41,734 bases of DNA from a virus (IMGVR_UViG_3300035670_000494:1-41734); one strand, 5' to 3'. Shown: positions 1-8,026, counted from the stretch's first letter. Translations and numbers: made by a program. Notes: generated by a model not told the origin, from the sequence alone.

Positions 1-12
1 GGTGATTCGGAC
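1..12. repeat. Left terminal repeat, probable cos end
   Basis: The first 12 bases (GGTGATTCGGAC) are identical to the last 12 bases of the window, and the match stops exactly there. A 12-base overlap is the length of the lambda cohesive end. The small terminase gene starts about 300 bases downstream, which is where a cos site normally lies. Reading it as a 5' cohesive overhang, filled in at both ends during library making, is inference. Confidence 0.7.
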
Positions 13-40
13 CCCGACCTTTTCGCAGAGAAACGAATAT

Positions 41-55
41 TGAGAACCATTCTCA
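41..55. promoter_or_regulatory. Perfect palindrome in the left leader
   Basis: TGAGAA and TTCTCA form a perfect 6-bp inverted repeat around CCA, about 30 bases from the left end. It could be a terminase or IHF-like recognition element beside cos, or a repressor operator. A TTGACA hexamer follows at 58-63 without a good -10 box. No function can be assigned from sequence alone. Confidence 0.4.
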
Positions 56-210
56 TGTTGACATGTCCGAATCGCCGCGCTACTCAATGGCCGAGCGCCA
101 ATCCTATGACCGATACCAGCAGAGATGTCGGGGTTCATATGGCGGTGAAATGCTGGCACAAGCCGCCAGGCGCTCTATAGGTTTGAGGCACGGTGCTAGA
201 CGTGTCCTCC

Positions 211-262
211 GTGGCTGGGTGGAGTGGGTGCCGGATTGCTCACTAGCATACCACCCAGCCAC
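211..262. repeat. 12-bp inverted repeat in the cos-proximal leader
   Basis: GTGGCTGGGTGG at 211-222 and its exact reverse complement at 251-262 flank a 28-base loop. No T tract follows, so it is a poor terminator. In lambda-like phages the small terminase binds repeated sites between cosN and the first gene, and these arms are candidates for such sites. A GGGTGGAG sequence also lies 26 bases from the right end. Confidence 0.5.
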
Positions 263-272
263 ACCCTCTCCC

Positions 273-301
273 TTGACACCCCGCCACCAAGCGCCTATTG
301 T
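273..301 (+). promoter_or_regulatory. Promoter for the packaging/structural operon
   Basis: TTGACA (273-278), a 17-base spacer, then TATTGT (296-301). Six bases later comes the GTG start of the small terminase, so transcription would start at or next to the start codon. There is no Shine-Dalgarno sequence. The same arrangement occurs at 36067-36095 and 31467-31494. Confidence 0.6.
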
Positions 302-307
302 CGCGGC

Positions 308-739
308 GTGACTGACAAACAACGCAAACCAACCACAGGCGGCGTCTTGCTGGGATCGTCATACGACGAGGCCCGCACTCGCAAGATCAACGCTGAGGCC
401 GAGATTGCCGAACTCGAACTCGCCCGCATTCGCCAGACCCTGTGCAAGACCGAGGACGTGGTGAAGGCGTGGGAGTCGGTGCTCCACGCCTGCCGCGCCA
501 AGTTCCTAGCGATGCCGAGCAAGATGGCTCCGGTCCTTGCGAATGTGACCGAGACTGCGGTTATCAAGGATCATCTGGAGAACGCCGTCCGCGAGGCGCT
601 GGATGAACTGGCTAACTACCAGCCGTCCGTTGACCCAGTGGCGACGGGTAGTGCCGTGAGAGCCGAGACTGGCGAGGAGCCAGAAGCGCCAAAGCGCGGT
701 CGCGGCAGGCCGAAGAAGATTACGAGGTTGAAGGAGTGA
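308..739 (+). CDS. Terminase small subunit (Nu1-like)
   Basis: A 143-residue protein from GTG 308. It would recognise the cos region and load the large terminase. The N-terminal half is a charged helix rich in Ala/Glu with an ARTRK-like stretch, as in Nu1-type small terminases. The C-terminus ends in a Gly-Arg-Pro-Lys-Lys AT-hook-like tail. The gene sits between the presumed cos end and the large terminase, the canonical position. The frame is open further upstream to 224, but those codons run through the inverted repeat and promoter, so GTG 308 is preferred. There is no Shine-Dalgarno sequence, and a leaderless transcript is likely. The N-terminal helix-turn-helix is not obvious by eye. Confidence 0.75.
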   Translation: MTDKQRKPTTGGVLLGSSYDEARTRKINAEAEIAELELARIRQTLCKTEDVVKAWESVLHACRAKFLAMPSKMAPVLANVTETAVIKDHLENAVREALDELANYQPSVDPVATGSAVRAETGEEPEAPKRGRGRPKKITRLKE

Positions 740-744
740 GTTGC

Positions 745-930
745 ATGGAGCACATTACAAAAATAGAGCCGCAACCAATCGCAGACCAACTTATGGCGAT
801 GTGCTCCTGCGGCTGGAGGAAGCCGGTATCGCTCCTTGAATTTAGTGGCAGCGGGGCATTCGACGAGGCCCACGCGCTTTGCTATAGGCACTATATATCG
901 TCCAGGCTTGGGATTCTTGACGATCAGTGA
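745..930 (+). CDS. Small hypothetical protein with a Cys pair
   Basis: A 61-residue protein between the terminase subunits. ATG 745 is preceded by AAGGAG at 731-736 with good spacing, so it is preferred over the in-frame GTG at 736. It contains a CSCGW motif near residue 23 and further His/Cys residues (HALCYRH), so a single small metal site is possible. It overlaps the next gene by GTGA. No family is recognised. Confidence 0.6.
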   Translation: MEHITKIEPQPIADQLMAMCSCGWRKPVSLLEFSGSGAFDEAHALCYRHYISSRLGILDDQ

Positions 931-1136
931 CCTCCCTCAACACCACATTCCGCGCCAACCTGTCCGCAGCCATCGAGAGCCACCCTGACAAGACTTGGGT
1001 GATCTGCGAGCGGGCCGGGTATGATGTCAGCTACGTTCGGCGGGTGCTGTCTGGCGCTCGCCCCAATCCTACGCTGCTGTTCGTCGAGTCGATGGCTGGC
1101 GCGCTGGGTGTCGAGGTGTTGGATTTGTTGAAGTGA
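927..1136 (+). CDS. Small XRE/Cro-like helix-turn-helix protein
   Basis: A 69-residue protein from GTG 927, translationally coupled to both neighbours by 4-base overlaps. The segment at about residues 20-60 (VICERAGYDVSYVRRVLSG followed by a short conserved tail) has the pattern of an XRE/Cro-type DNA-binding domain. It could regulate the late operon or assist packaging. Its place between the two terminase genes is unusual for a regulator. Fold assignment is moderate and role is inference. Confidence 0.6.
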   Translation: MTSLNTTFRANLSAAIESHPDKTWVICERAGYDVSYVRRVLSGARPNPTLLFVESMAGALGVEVLDLLK

Positions 1137-3001
1137 CCACCCTCGATCCGTCAATCAGGGCATCCGCGCTCGCTCAACTCGCCGAGGCCATGAAGCGGCT
1201 AACCCCGCCGCCGCGCTTGAGCGTGGCTGAGTGGGCTGACCTTGAGCGGCGGCTGGATAGCCAGTCATCGGCGGAGCCTGGGCGGTGGTATACCTCGCGG
1301 GCCGAATATCAGCGCGGGATTATGGATGCCTGCTCCGATCCGGCGATCCGAGAGGTTGTGGTGATGTGCGGGACGCAGAGCGGCAAGTCCGAGGCGATCC
1401 TGAATACCATCGGCTACCACATGCACCACGACCCCTGCCCCATTCTGGTGATGCAGCCCACGCTTGACATGGCGATGGCATTCTCCAAGGACCGCGTGGC
1501 GGCGGGCCTCATCCGGCCAACCCCGGCCCTGCGCGGGCTGGTCAAAGACAGTAAGGCGAAAGATGCAAACAATACGACTCTGCATAAGGTCTTTCCTGGT
1601 GGGGCCTTGTCTCTCGTTGGTGCTAATAGCCCTTCTAGCCTTGCTTCTCGTCCGATTCGTGTTGTTCTCTGCGACGAAGTTGACCGATACCCCGCTTCGG
1701 CTGGCGAAGAAGGCGACCCTATTTCTCTGGCAAAGCGCCGCGCCGCCACCTTCTGGAACCGCAAGATAATCCAAGTCTCGACGCCGACCAATCGCGGGGC
1801 AAGCCGGATCGAGGCATCATACGAGGAAACGGACAAACGCAAGTTCTACGTGCCGTGTCCGCACTGCGAGCACCGCCAGATACTCCGCTGGGCGCAGGTC
1901 CAGTGGCAGGACGGTAATCCCAAGACCGCTCAATACTACTGCGAGGAGTGCGGCACCGGCTGGACCGAGGCGGAGCGCCACAAGGCCGTGTCGCGCGGCG
2001 AGTGGGTTGCCACCGCCCCGTTCAATGGCGCTGCTGGCTTCTGGTTCAACGCCCTCTACTCGCCTTGGGTCGATCTGGTTGATACGGTCGAGGAGTTTCT
2101 GGCCTCGCGCAAAGACCCCATGCGGCTCAAGACGTTCACCAACACTATCCTGGCCGAGACATGGGAAGAACAGGGCGACCAGATCGACGATTACGCGGTT
2201 GCCAAGCGCAAAGAGGAGTATGAAGGCATCCCGGAGGAGGTGGTTCTGCTCACCGCTGGCGTTGACGTGCAGGATGACCGCCTTGAGTGCGAGGTGCTGG
2301 GCTGGGGCGCTGGCGAGGAAACGTGGCAGATTGACTACCACATCATCTACGGCGACCCGTCCAGCCCTCGTATCTGGGCGCAGCTAGACGAGATTCTACT
2401 CAAGACCTACGACCATCCGACTGGTGAGGAAATGATAATCCGGGCCACTTGCGTTGACTCCGGGGGGCACCATACGCGGGCGGTGTATAACTACGCCAAG
2501 ACCCGCGCGGGCCACCGCGTATACGCCATTAAGGGCGTCGGCGGGGAGGGGAAGCCTATCATCGGGCGAGCCTCGCGCAACAACGTTGGCAAGGTTCCGC
2601 TCTATGCTGTTGGTGTTGATACTGCGAAGGAGTTGCATTACTCGCGTCTGCGGATCGAGGACCACGGACCCGGCTTCTGCCACTTCCCGGCAAAGCGCGA
2701 TGACGAGTATTTCCGCCAGTTGACGGCAGAAAAGATCATCACGACCTACCACAAGGGTTTTCCCAAGCGGGCCTGGGTGAAAACGCGCACCAGAAACGAG
2801 GCTCTGGACGTCCGAGTCTACGCCATTGCCGCATTTCATACATTAAATGTCAGCATGGATAGCGTTGTCAAGCGGTTCTATGCTAATGTGGAACGTAAGG
2901 CTGAGGCTTCGGCCCCGAAGGTGGTTGAAAAACCGCATCCTTTGGCCGATCCGAAGAAGTTGAGGCCGACGCGCGGCGGTTTCGCTAATAACTGGCGATG
3001 A
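1133..3001 (+). CDS. Terminase large subunit, GpA family
   Basis: A 622-residue packaging motor and nuclease of the lambda GpA type. Walker A is GTQSGKS at residues 80-86 and Walker B is IRVVLCDE at 175-182. Two CxxC pairs (C242/C245, C270/C273) form a zinc-ribbon-like insert between ATPase and nuclease, as is usual for GpA proteins. The C-terminal half starts the nuclease domain near GVDVQDDRLECE. The gene overlaps the preceding one by GTGA and has no strong ribosome site, so translation is probably coupled. Codons for about residues 141-200 (1555-1735) are strongly biased to third-position T, unlike the rest of the gene. Confidence 0.93.
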   Translation: MTTLDPSIRASALAQLAEAMKRLTPPPRLSVAEWADLERRLDSQSSAEPGRWYTSRAEYQRGIMDACSDPAIREVVVMCGTQSGKSEAILNTIGYHMHHDPCPILVMQPTLDMAMAFSKDRVAAGLIRPTPALRGLVKDSKAKDANNTTLHKVFPGGALSLVGANSPSSLASRPIRVVLCDEVDRYPASAGEEGDPISLAKRRAATFWNRKIIQVSTPTNRGASRIEASYEETDKRKFYVPCPHCEHRQILRWAQVQWQDGNPKTAQYYCEECGTGWTEAERHKAVSRGEWVATAPFNGAAGFWFNALYSPWVDLVDTVEEFLASRKDPMRLKTFTNTILAETWEEQGDQIDDYAVAKRKEEYEGIPEEVVLLTAGVDVQDDRLECEVLGWGAGEETWQIDYHIIYGDPSSPRIWAQLDEILLKTYDHPTGEEMIIRATCVDSGGHHTRAVYNYAKTRAGHRVYAIKGVGGEGKPIIGRASRNNVGKVPLYAVGVDTAKELHYSRLRIEDHGPGFCHFPAKRDDEYFRQLTAEKIITTYHKGFPKRAWVKTRTRNEALDVRVYAIAAFHTLNVSMDSVVKRFYANVERKAEASAPKVVEKPHPLADPKKLRPTRGGFANNWR

Positions 3002-3007
3002 GGGTAG

Positions 3008-3595
3008 ATGGCAAACCTGTTTGATGTGGACAATGCGCCGACCTCCGAACCCTCTGAGGTTACGGTTGGCAGCTATATCCAGTGGAAGCGCGCCGATCTG
3101 GCAGAGGATTACCCGGTAGCGGACTATAGCCTCATCTATATCCTGCGCTTGCGTGGCGGCACTGCGACTGAAATTACCATCACGGCCAACGAAGTCAATG
3201 GCGAATACGTGGTGCAGGTGCCATCGACCACTTCGGCTGGCTGGACGGCTGGGAATTACCACTGGCAGGCCGAAATCCAGCGCACCAGCGACTCCTCGCG
3301 CGTTCTGGTTGGGCGCGGTGACATTCGGATCATGCCTGATCTGGATGATAATGGCACCGACCCGCGCAGCCATGCGGAGATTATGCTCGACAAGATCGAG
3401 TCGCTGCTCTCTGGCCGAGCCGACAAGGACGTTTCCAGCTATTCGATCAATGGCCGCTCGCTTGCCAAGATGAATATCTCGGACTTGCTGGCCTGGCGGG
3501 ACTATTACCGCAAGGAAGTGGCGAAGGAGCGCCGAGAGGCCAATATCGCTAACGGCAAGCCGGTTAAAACGACTGTGAAGGTTCGATTCCTATGA
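3008..3595 (+). CDS. Head-tail joining protein candidate (gpW-like position)
   Basis: A 195-residue protein between terminase and portal, where lambda encodes gpW. The N-terminal 110 residues are beta-rich and immunoglobulin-like. The C-terminal part, with SYSINGRSL, LLAWRDYYRKEVAKER and a basic end, resembles the short gpW-type or hypothetical virion proteins found beside portals. The fusion of a beta domain to this tail is notable. ATG 3008 follows a purine-rich AGGGTAG. The portal ATG overlaps its stop. Confidence 0.5.
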   Translation: MANLFDVDNAPTSEPSEVTVGSYIQWKRADLAEDYPVADYSLIYILRLRGGTATEITITANEVNGEYVVQVPSTTSAGWTAGNYHWQAEIQRTSDSSRVLVGRGDIRIMPDLDDNGTDPRSHAEIMLDKIESLLSGRADKDVSSYSINGRSLAKMNISDLLAWRDYYRKEVAKERREANIANGKPVKTTVKVRFL

Positions 3596-5076
3596 GTTTC
3601 TGGCGCGAAGTATTCGGCCTTCCGGCCCTTCCGGCGAAAACTGCCGTGCAGAAGCGCAGCGCCTACCATGCCGGGGCTGTCGGGCGGCTTTTTGCTGACT
3701 TTCAGGGGTCATACGGCTCTGCGGATGCGGATTTGCGCGGTGACATCGTGCTTATGCGCAATCGCGCCCGCCAAATGGCCCGCGATGACGTTTACGTAAA
3801 GCGTTTCCTCGAACTGCTCCAGACCAACGTGGTTGGCGACAACGGCATGGTGTTGCAGGTCAAGGCCCGTGACACCAGCGGCGGCATGGACGTTATCGGC
3901 AACAGGATCGTCGAGGAGGCGTGGACCGTCTTTGGCCGCAAGGGAAATTGCACTGCCGATGGCCTCATGTCGTGGGTTGACCTCCAGAACTACGTGATCC
4001 GCACGGTTGCCCGCGATGGAGAGGCGTTCCTGCAAGTCATTCGCAACAAGTCGTTCGCGCATGGCATCGCCTTCCATCCGTTCGAGGCTGATCTGGTGGA
4101 CGAGGGCAAGACTGAGCGCGCCCGGAGCGGCAACGAGATTCGCATGGGCGTGGAGGTTGACCAGTATCAGCGCCCGGTCGCCTTCTATGTGCGCAAAAAG
4201 CACCCTGGCGATACTCAGTTTACCTCCGTCACCAGCAATGAGAGCGTCCGGGTTGACGCCAAGGACATTCTGCATATCTACCGCCCGCTCCGGGCTGGGC
4301 AGACGCGCGGGGAGACGTGGCTCCATGCCGCTCTGAGCCAGATAAAGATGCTCAACGCCCACCGCGAGGCCGAACTGGTCGCTTCGCGCATGGCGGCGAG
4401 CAAGATGGGCTTCTTTACGTCCGAATCCGGCGAGGACATGCCCGCCGATGACGTAGACAATGGCGTTCCCATCATCGACGCGGAGCCTGGGACGTTCCAC
4501 CAGCTTCCGGCTGGCGTGGACTTCAAGGCGTTCGATCCGAACCACCCGGCGACTGCCTTCGCGGAGTTCCAGAAGAATATTCTGCGCGGCACCGCCAGCG
4601 GCCTCGGCGTGTCCTATGCCAGCCTTTCTGGCGACCTGTCTGACACCTCGTATTCGTCGGTTCGCCAGGGCGCGCTTGAGGAGCGGGACCACTACCGCCT
4701 GCTCCAGAAGTTCGCGCTGGAGCACTTCATTGAGCGCGCCTATGCGATCTGGCTGCGGCACGTGATGGAGTTCGGCTACATCAATCTGCCGGTCACGAAG
4801 TTCGACAAGTTCTTTGTCGCCTCGACGTTCCGCGCTCGCGGGTGGCAGTGGGTTGACCCCCAGAAAGAGATTTCGGCGGCTGGCGAGGCTATGCACCTTG
4901 GCATCATGTCGCCGCAGGACGTTTCGGCGCAGTATGGCCGTGACTTTGAGGAAACGCAGAGCCAGTGGCAGCGCGACATCGAAACGGCCAAAAACTACGG
5001 CAACGAACTGGCGTTTGGGCCTTTCGGAGGCAGCGAACAAACCAAGGGGGTGACAGAAAATGTCCCAGCAGAGTGA
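3592..5076 (+). CDS. Portal protein, lambda family
   Basis: A 494-residue portal that forms the dodecameric DNA channel at the capsid vertex. Order, length and sequence match lambda-type portals: a long N-terminal region with NRARQMARDDVYVKRFLELL, a central wing with DILHIYRPLRAGQTRG, and a C-terminal clip/crown with GVSYASLSGDLSDTSYSSVRQG, a segment highly typical of this family. It overlaps the upstream gene by ATGA and the downstream protease-capsid gene by 17 bases. Confidence 0.92.
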   Translation: MSFWREVFGLPALPAKTAVQKRSAYHAGAVGRLFADFQGSYGSADADLRGDIVLMRNRARQMARDDVYVKRFLELLQTNVVGDNGMVLQVKARDTSGGMDVIGNRIVEEAWTVFGRKGNCTADGLMSWVDLQNYVIRTVARDGEAFLQVIRNKSFAHGIAFHPFEADLVDEGKTERARSGNEIRMGVEVDQYQRPVAFYVRKKHPGDTQFTSVTSNESVRVDAKDILHIYRPLRAGQTRGETWLHAALSQIKMLNAHREAELVASRMAASKMGFFTSESGEDMPADDVDNGVPIIDAEPGTFHQLPAGVDFKAFDPNHPATAFAEFQKNILRGTASGLGVSYASLSGDLSDTSYSSVRQGALEERDHYRLLQKFALEHFIERAYAIWLRHVMEFGYINLPVTKFDKFFVASTFRARGWQWVDPQKEISAAGEAMHLGIMSPQDVSAQYGRDFEETQSQWQRDIETAKNYGNELAFGPFGGSEQTKGVTENVPAE

Positions 5077-6988
5077 AGAATTGCAGCCCTCATTGAGTGA
5101 TGAGGGAGTTGGCGGTATTGTGGCTGCCGAAATGACCGAAGAAGCGATCACTCCTGTCGAAGATGGCGGCACCCTCGTTGCAGAGCCGGAGGCCGTCATT
5201 GTTGACGAGCCTGTGGCTGACCGGGCAGATGCTAATGTCGTCCACCGCGCAGCCATCGACATCGAGGCTCGCTCGATTGATGAAAAGTCACGCACGGTAA
5301 ACATTGCCGTTTCCTCGGAACTGCCTGTTGAGCGCAGCTTCGGTAAGGAAATTCTCATCCACGACACCAGCGCGATTGACCTCGCATTCCTGGCGTCGGG
5401 ACGCGCCCCGCTCCTGCTCGATCACGACATGGAACGGCAGATCGGGGTAATCGAGTCTGTTGAACTCTCGAACGACAAGAAACTGCGCGCCAAGGTCCGC
5501 TTTGGCCGGAGTCGGCTTGCTCAAGAGGTTTTTCAGGACGTGGTTGACGGCATCCGGGGTAACATCTCGGTTGGTTATCGCGTCAACCAAATGGAGCGAT
5601 CCGGTAAGGACGAATACCACGTCCGCTCCTGGTCGCCTCTGGAAGTCTCCGTTGTTTCGATTCCCGCCGACCCGACCGTTGGCGTGGGCCGCAGCGCGGT
5701 AGCGCCAGAACCCAAACCTACTGTTGAACCATCCATCAAAAAGGAGGCCAATATGGCTGACGAAGTGAACCTGGATGCGGTTCGGGCTGATGCTGCCAAG
5801 GAAGCTGCCCGCAACGCCTCCGAAATTCTGGCCCTCGGCCAGCGCCACAACAAGGCTGATCTGGCCCACAAGGCTATCAGCGAAGGCCGCAGCATCGACG
5901 AGTTCCGGGGCATCGTCCTCGAAGCTATCGGTGACAGCAAGCCGCTTGAGAACAACGACATTGGCCTCTCGGACAAGGAAGTCCGCGAGTTCTCGATGTT
6001 CCGCGCCATCAAGGCGATGGCCGACCCCGGAAACCGCTCGCTGCGTGAAGCTGCCGCGTTCGAGTTCGAGGTTTCGGCTGCCGCTGGCAAGCGTTACGGT
6101 GTGACCCCGCAGGGGATCATGGTTCCCGATGACGTTCTCGCCAATTGGGGCAAGCGCGACCTGAATACCTCGGACGACAACGAACTGGTCGCCACCAATC
6201 TGCTGGCTGGCTCGTTCATCGACGTTCTGCGGAATCAGATGTCGGTCATGCAGGCTGGCGCGCGCATGCTTCCGGGCCTGGTTGGCAACGTTGCCATCCC
6301 GAAGAAGGCAACCGCCTCGACTGCCGCGTGGATCAGTTCGGAAGGTGGCACCGCCACCGAGTCCGAGCCGACTTTCAGCACTGTCTCGCTGGCTCCGAAG
6401 CAGCTTGCGGCCTTCACCGACATGACCCGCCAGATGCTCCAGCAGTCCACCCCGGCCATCGAAGGCATTGTCCGCGATGACCTGGCTATGGCCGTTGCCA
6501 TCGCTCTGGACAAGGCTGGCCTGGAAGGCTCCGGTTCGTCGGGTCAGCCGACCGGCATCCTCAACACCGTTGGCGTCAACAAGCCGACCGCCTTTGCTGC
6601 TGCTGTTCCGACCTACGCCGAAATGGTGGCGCTGGAAACTGCCGTTGCTGAGGACAACGCCCTGTTCGGCAACCTTGCCTACATCACTGATGCAGCTACC
6701 TACGGCGGCCTCAAGACCAAGAGCAAGGACAGCGGTTCGGGCATGTTCGTTCTGGAGAACGGGGAAGCCAACGGCTACCGCGTGATCCGCTCGCAGCAGG
6801 CGACCGCTGGCAACGTCTACTTCGGCAACTTCTCGGACCTGCTGATCGGTATGTGGGGTGGCCTCGACATTCTGGTCAACCCGTATGCCCTGACCACCAC
6901 TGGTGGCCTGCGCATCGAAGTGTTCCAGACCGTCGATGTGGCCGTTCGTCACGCTGTGTCGTTCGCCTACAACAACGACACCGTGTAA
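5060..6988 (+). CDS. Prohead protease-major capsid fusion protein
   Basis: A 642-residue two-domain protein. Residues about 40-215 resemble HK97-type prohead proteases: RSIDEKSRTVNIAVSS at the start, then LLDHDMERQIG with the likely catalytic His, and EVSVVSIPADPTVGVGRS with the likely Ser region. Residues about 232-310 form a charged, scaffold-like delta region. Residues 330-642 are an HK97-fold major capsid protein with typical ATASTAAWISSEGG and LEGSGSSGQPTGIL segments. AAGGAGG at 5741-5747 sits five bases before an in-frame ATG at 5753, so capsid can also be made alone. Cleavage from the fusion versus internal initiation is unresolved. Confidence 0.88.
   Translation: MSQQSEELQPSLSDEGVGGIVAAEMTEEAITPVEDGGTLVAEPEAVIVDEPVADRADANVVHRAAIDIEARSIDEKSRTVNIAVSSELPVERSFGKEILIHDTSAIDLAFLASGRAPLLLDHDMERQIGVIESVELSNDKKLRAKVRFGRSRLAQEVFQDVVDGIRGNISVGYRVNQMERSGKDEYHVRSWSPLEVSVVSIPADPTVGVGRSAVAPEPKPTVEPSIKKEANMADEVNLDAVRADAAKEAARNASEILALGQRHNKADLAHKAISEGRSIDEFRGIVLEAIGDSKPLENNDIGLSDKEVREFSMFRAIKAMADPGNRSLREAAAFEFEVSAAAGKRYGVTPQGIMVPDDVLANWGKRDLNTSDDNELVATNLLAGSFIDVLRNQMSVMQAGARMLPGLVGNVAIPKKATASTAAWISSEGGTATESEPTFSTVSLAPKQLAAFTDMTRQMLQQSTPAIEGIVRDDLAMAVAIALDKAGLEGSGSSGQPTGILNTVGVNKPTAFAAAVPTYAEMVALETAVAEDNALFGNLAYITDAATYGGLKTKSKDSGSGMFVLENGEANGYRVIRSQQATAGNVYFGNFSDLLIGMWGGLDILVNPYALTTTGGLRIEVFQTVDVAVRHAVSFAYNNDTV
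5741..5755 (+). promoter_or_regulatory. Internal ribosome-binding site and start for separate capsid protein
   Basis: A perfect AAGGAGG (5741-5747), a five-base spacer and ATG at 5753 lie in frame inside the protease-capsid gene, exactly at the domain boundary. It is stronger than the site in front of the full-length gene. It would yield a 411-residue capsid precursor (5753-6988) starting MADEVNLD, in excess over the protease fusion. Lambda uses comparable internal initiation for Nu3 within gene C. Confidence 0.7.
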
Positions 6989-6996
6989 TGAGGATC

Positions 6997-7027
6997 GGGG
7001 CGGTTGGTTGGAAGTCCCAGCCGCCCC
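6997..7027 (+). terminator. Strong hairpin just after the capsid gene
   Basis: GGGGCGGTTGG (6997-7007) pairs with CCAGCCGCCCC (7017-7027) around a nine-base loop, with one G-U pair. No T run follows, so it is not a classical Rho-independent terminator. Just after the highly expressed capsid gene, it could attenuate read-through or protect the 3' end of capsid mRNA. Confidence 0.45.
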
Positions 7028-7049
7028 ACCTCTACCGAGGGATTGATAA

Positions 7050-7271
7050 ATGGCATTTCTGTGCATCAAAGGTGTAGTCACTTCTAAGGGCGTAGTGAAC
7101 GCCGGGGATGTTATTGACGAACTGCCTGAGTTCGAGGCTCGTGTTCTTATCGCTCAGGGCAAACTTGTCAAGGAAGAAGAAGCCCGCGCCCAGATCGTGA
7201 CCCGCGACCCGGTGATTGAACACCGCGATCCGGTTGTGGCCCGCCCGCGTGGTCGCCCCCGCAAGGATTGA
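7050..7271 (+). CDS. Small head-region protein with basic C-terminus
   Basis: A 73-residue protein directly after the capsid gene. It ends in RPRGRPRKD, an AT-hook-like basic tail, while the rest is acidic and alternates beta-type residues. Similar small genes with Lys/Arg/Pro-rich ends often lie between capsid and head completion genes, but their role is unknown. A ribosome site GAGGGA precedes ATG 7050. Confidence 0.65.
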   Translation: MAFLCIKGVVTSKGVVNAGDVIDELPEFEARVLIAQGKLVKEEEARAQIVTRDPVIEHRDPVVARPRGRPRKD

Positions 7272-7274
7272 TGA

Positions 7275-7586
7275 GTGGCCTTCGAATCTGCCGATGATCT
7301 GGCCGTTTTCTTCGATGTCGATGACTTCGGAGAGGCGGCTACCTACACCCCGCTCGCTGGCTCGCCCAGCACGGTAAACGGCATTTTCGACAACCCCCAG
7401 GCGAGCCGCACCGTAACCGACATGATGGACGTTACGATCCCGGCCCCGCAATTCCATTGCCGCACGGCAGACGTATCGAGCGCGGGCGAGGGTGATTCGC
7501 TCACCATTCGCTCCGCCTCCTACACCGTCCGCGCCGTCATGACCGATGGCACCGGAACCACTACCCTGATGCTGGAGCGGGCATGA
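7275..7586 (+). CDS. Head-tail joining protein, gpFII-like
   Basis: A 103-residue protein from GTG 7275. Its beginning (acidic, with SADDLAVFFDVDDFGEAA), central TVNGIFDNP segment and C-terminal SYTVRAVMTDGTGTTTLMLE match the pattern of lambda gpFII-like or Gifsy head-tail attachment proteins. It sits between capsid and tail terminator genes as expected. It overlaps the next gene by ATGA. Confidence 0.65.
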   Translation: MAFESADDLAVFFDVDDFGEAATYTPLAGSPSTVNGIFDNPQASRTVTDMMDVTIPAPQFHCRTADVSSAGEGDSLTIRSASYTVRAVMTDGTGTTTLMLERA

Positions 7587-8026
7587 GCCACGTTCGCAAG
7601 CAGATTAGGGACCGTGTAGCAACCCTTGTGACCGGACTGGCGACCACTGGCACTGCCGTCTACAAGATGCGGCGCTATGCGCTGGACGACTCCAAGCTGC
7701 CCGCGCTCTGCGTCTACACTGGCGACGAAACTAGCAGCCTCATTACGGTTGGCTCTCGCACCCTGCGCCGCACCATCAATCTGGTGGTGGAGGGCTACTG
7801 CAAGGGCGCTGCCACGGCGGTATATGACACCATCGACACCATTGCCGTCGAGGTCGAGGAGGCCATTGCCGCAGACTTTACGCTCAACGGACTCGCCAAG
7901 TCCACCGTCCTGGTTGGTTCTGAGGTCGATGTGAACTCGACTGGCGAATACTCCATCGGGACGATCAAGCTGGTTTACGCGGTCGAGTATGTGACCGCCA
8001 TCAACGATGTGGAGACTGCGCGATGA
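7583..8026 (+). CDS. Tail terminator/completion protein candidate (gpU-like)
   Basis: A 147-residue protein starting MSHVRKQIRDRVATLVTG, with an alpha-beta pattern (N-terminal helix, then LPALCVYTGDE and RTINLVVEGY strands) seen in phage tail terminators of the lambda gpU or minor tail type. The position, between head-tail joining and major tail genes, supports this. Sequence similarity of these proteins is low, so the name is provisional. Confidence 0.55.
   Translation: MSHVRKQIRDRVATLVTGLATTGTAVYKMRRYALDDSKLPALCVYTGDETSSLITVGSRTLRRTINLVVEGYCKGAATAVYDTIDTIAVEVEEAIAADFTLNGLAKSTVLVGSEVDVNSTGEYSIGTIKLVYAVEYVTAINDVETAR

Noticed and set aside
63-311. 82-codon open frame in the left leader
   Set aside because: It runs through the inverted repeats and promoter, has an atypical composition and no good ribosome site. 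Its end overlaps the small terminase start.
1265-1774. 169-codon antisense frame opposite the terminase, coinciding with the codon-usage patch
   Set aside because: It shows no domain pattern and no ribosome site. Overlap with the patch is noted, but the evidence does not support a gene.
3709-7081. Two long antisense open frames on the - strand (552 and 597 codons) opposite portal and protease-capsid genes
   Set aside because: They mirror strongly supported structural genes and arise from GC-biased third positions. They lack ribosome sites and recognisable domains.
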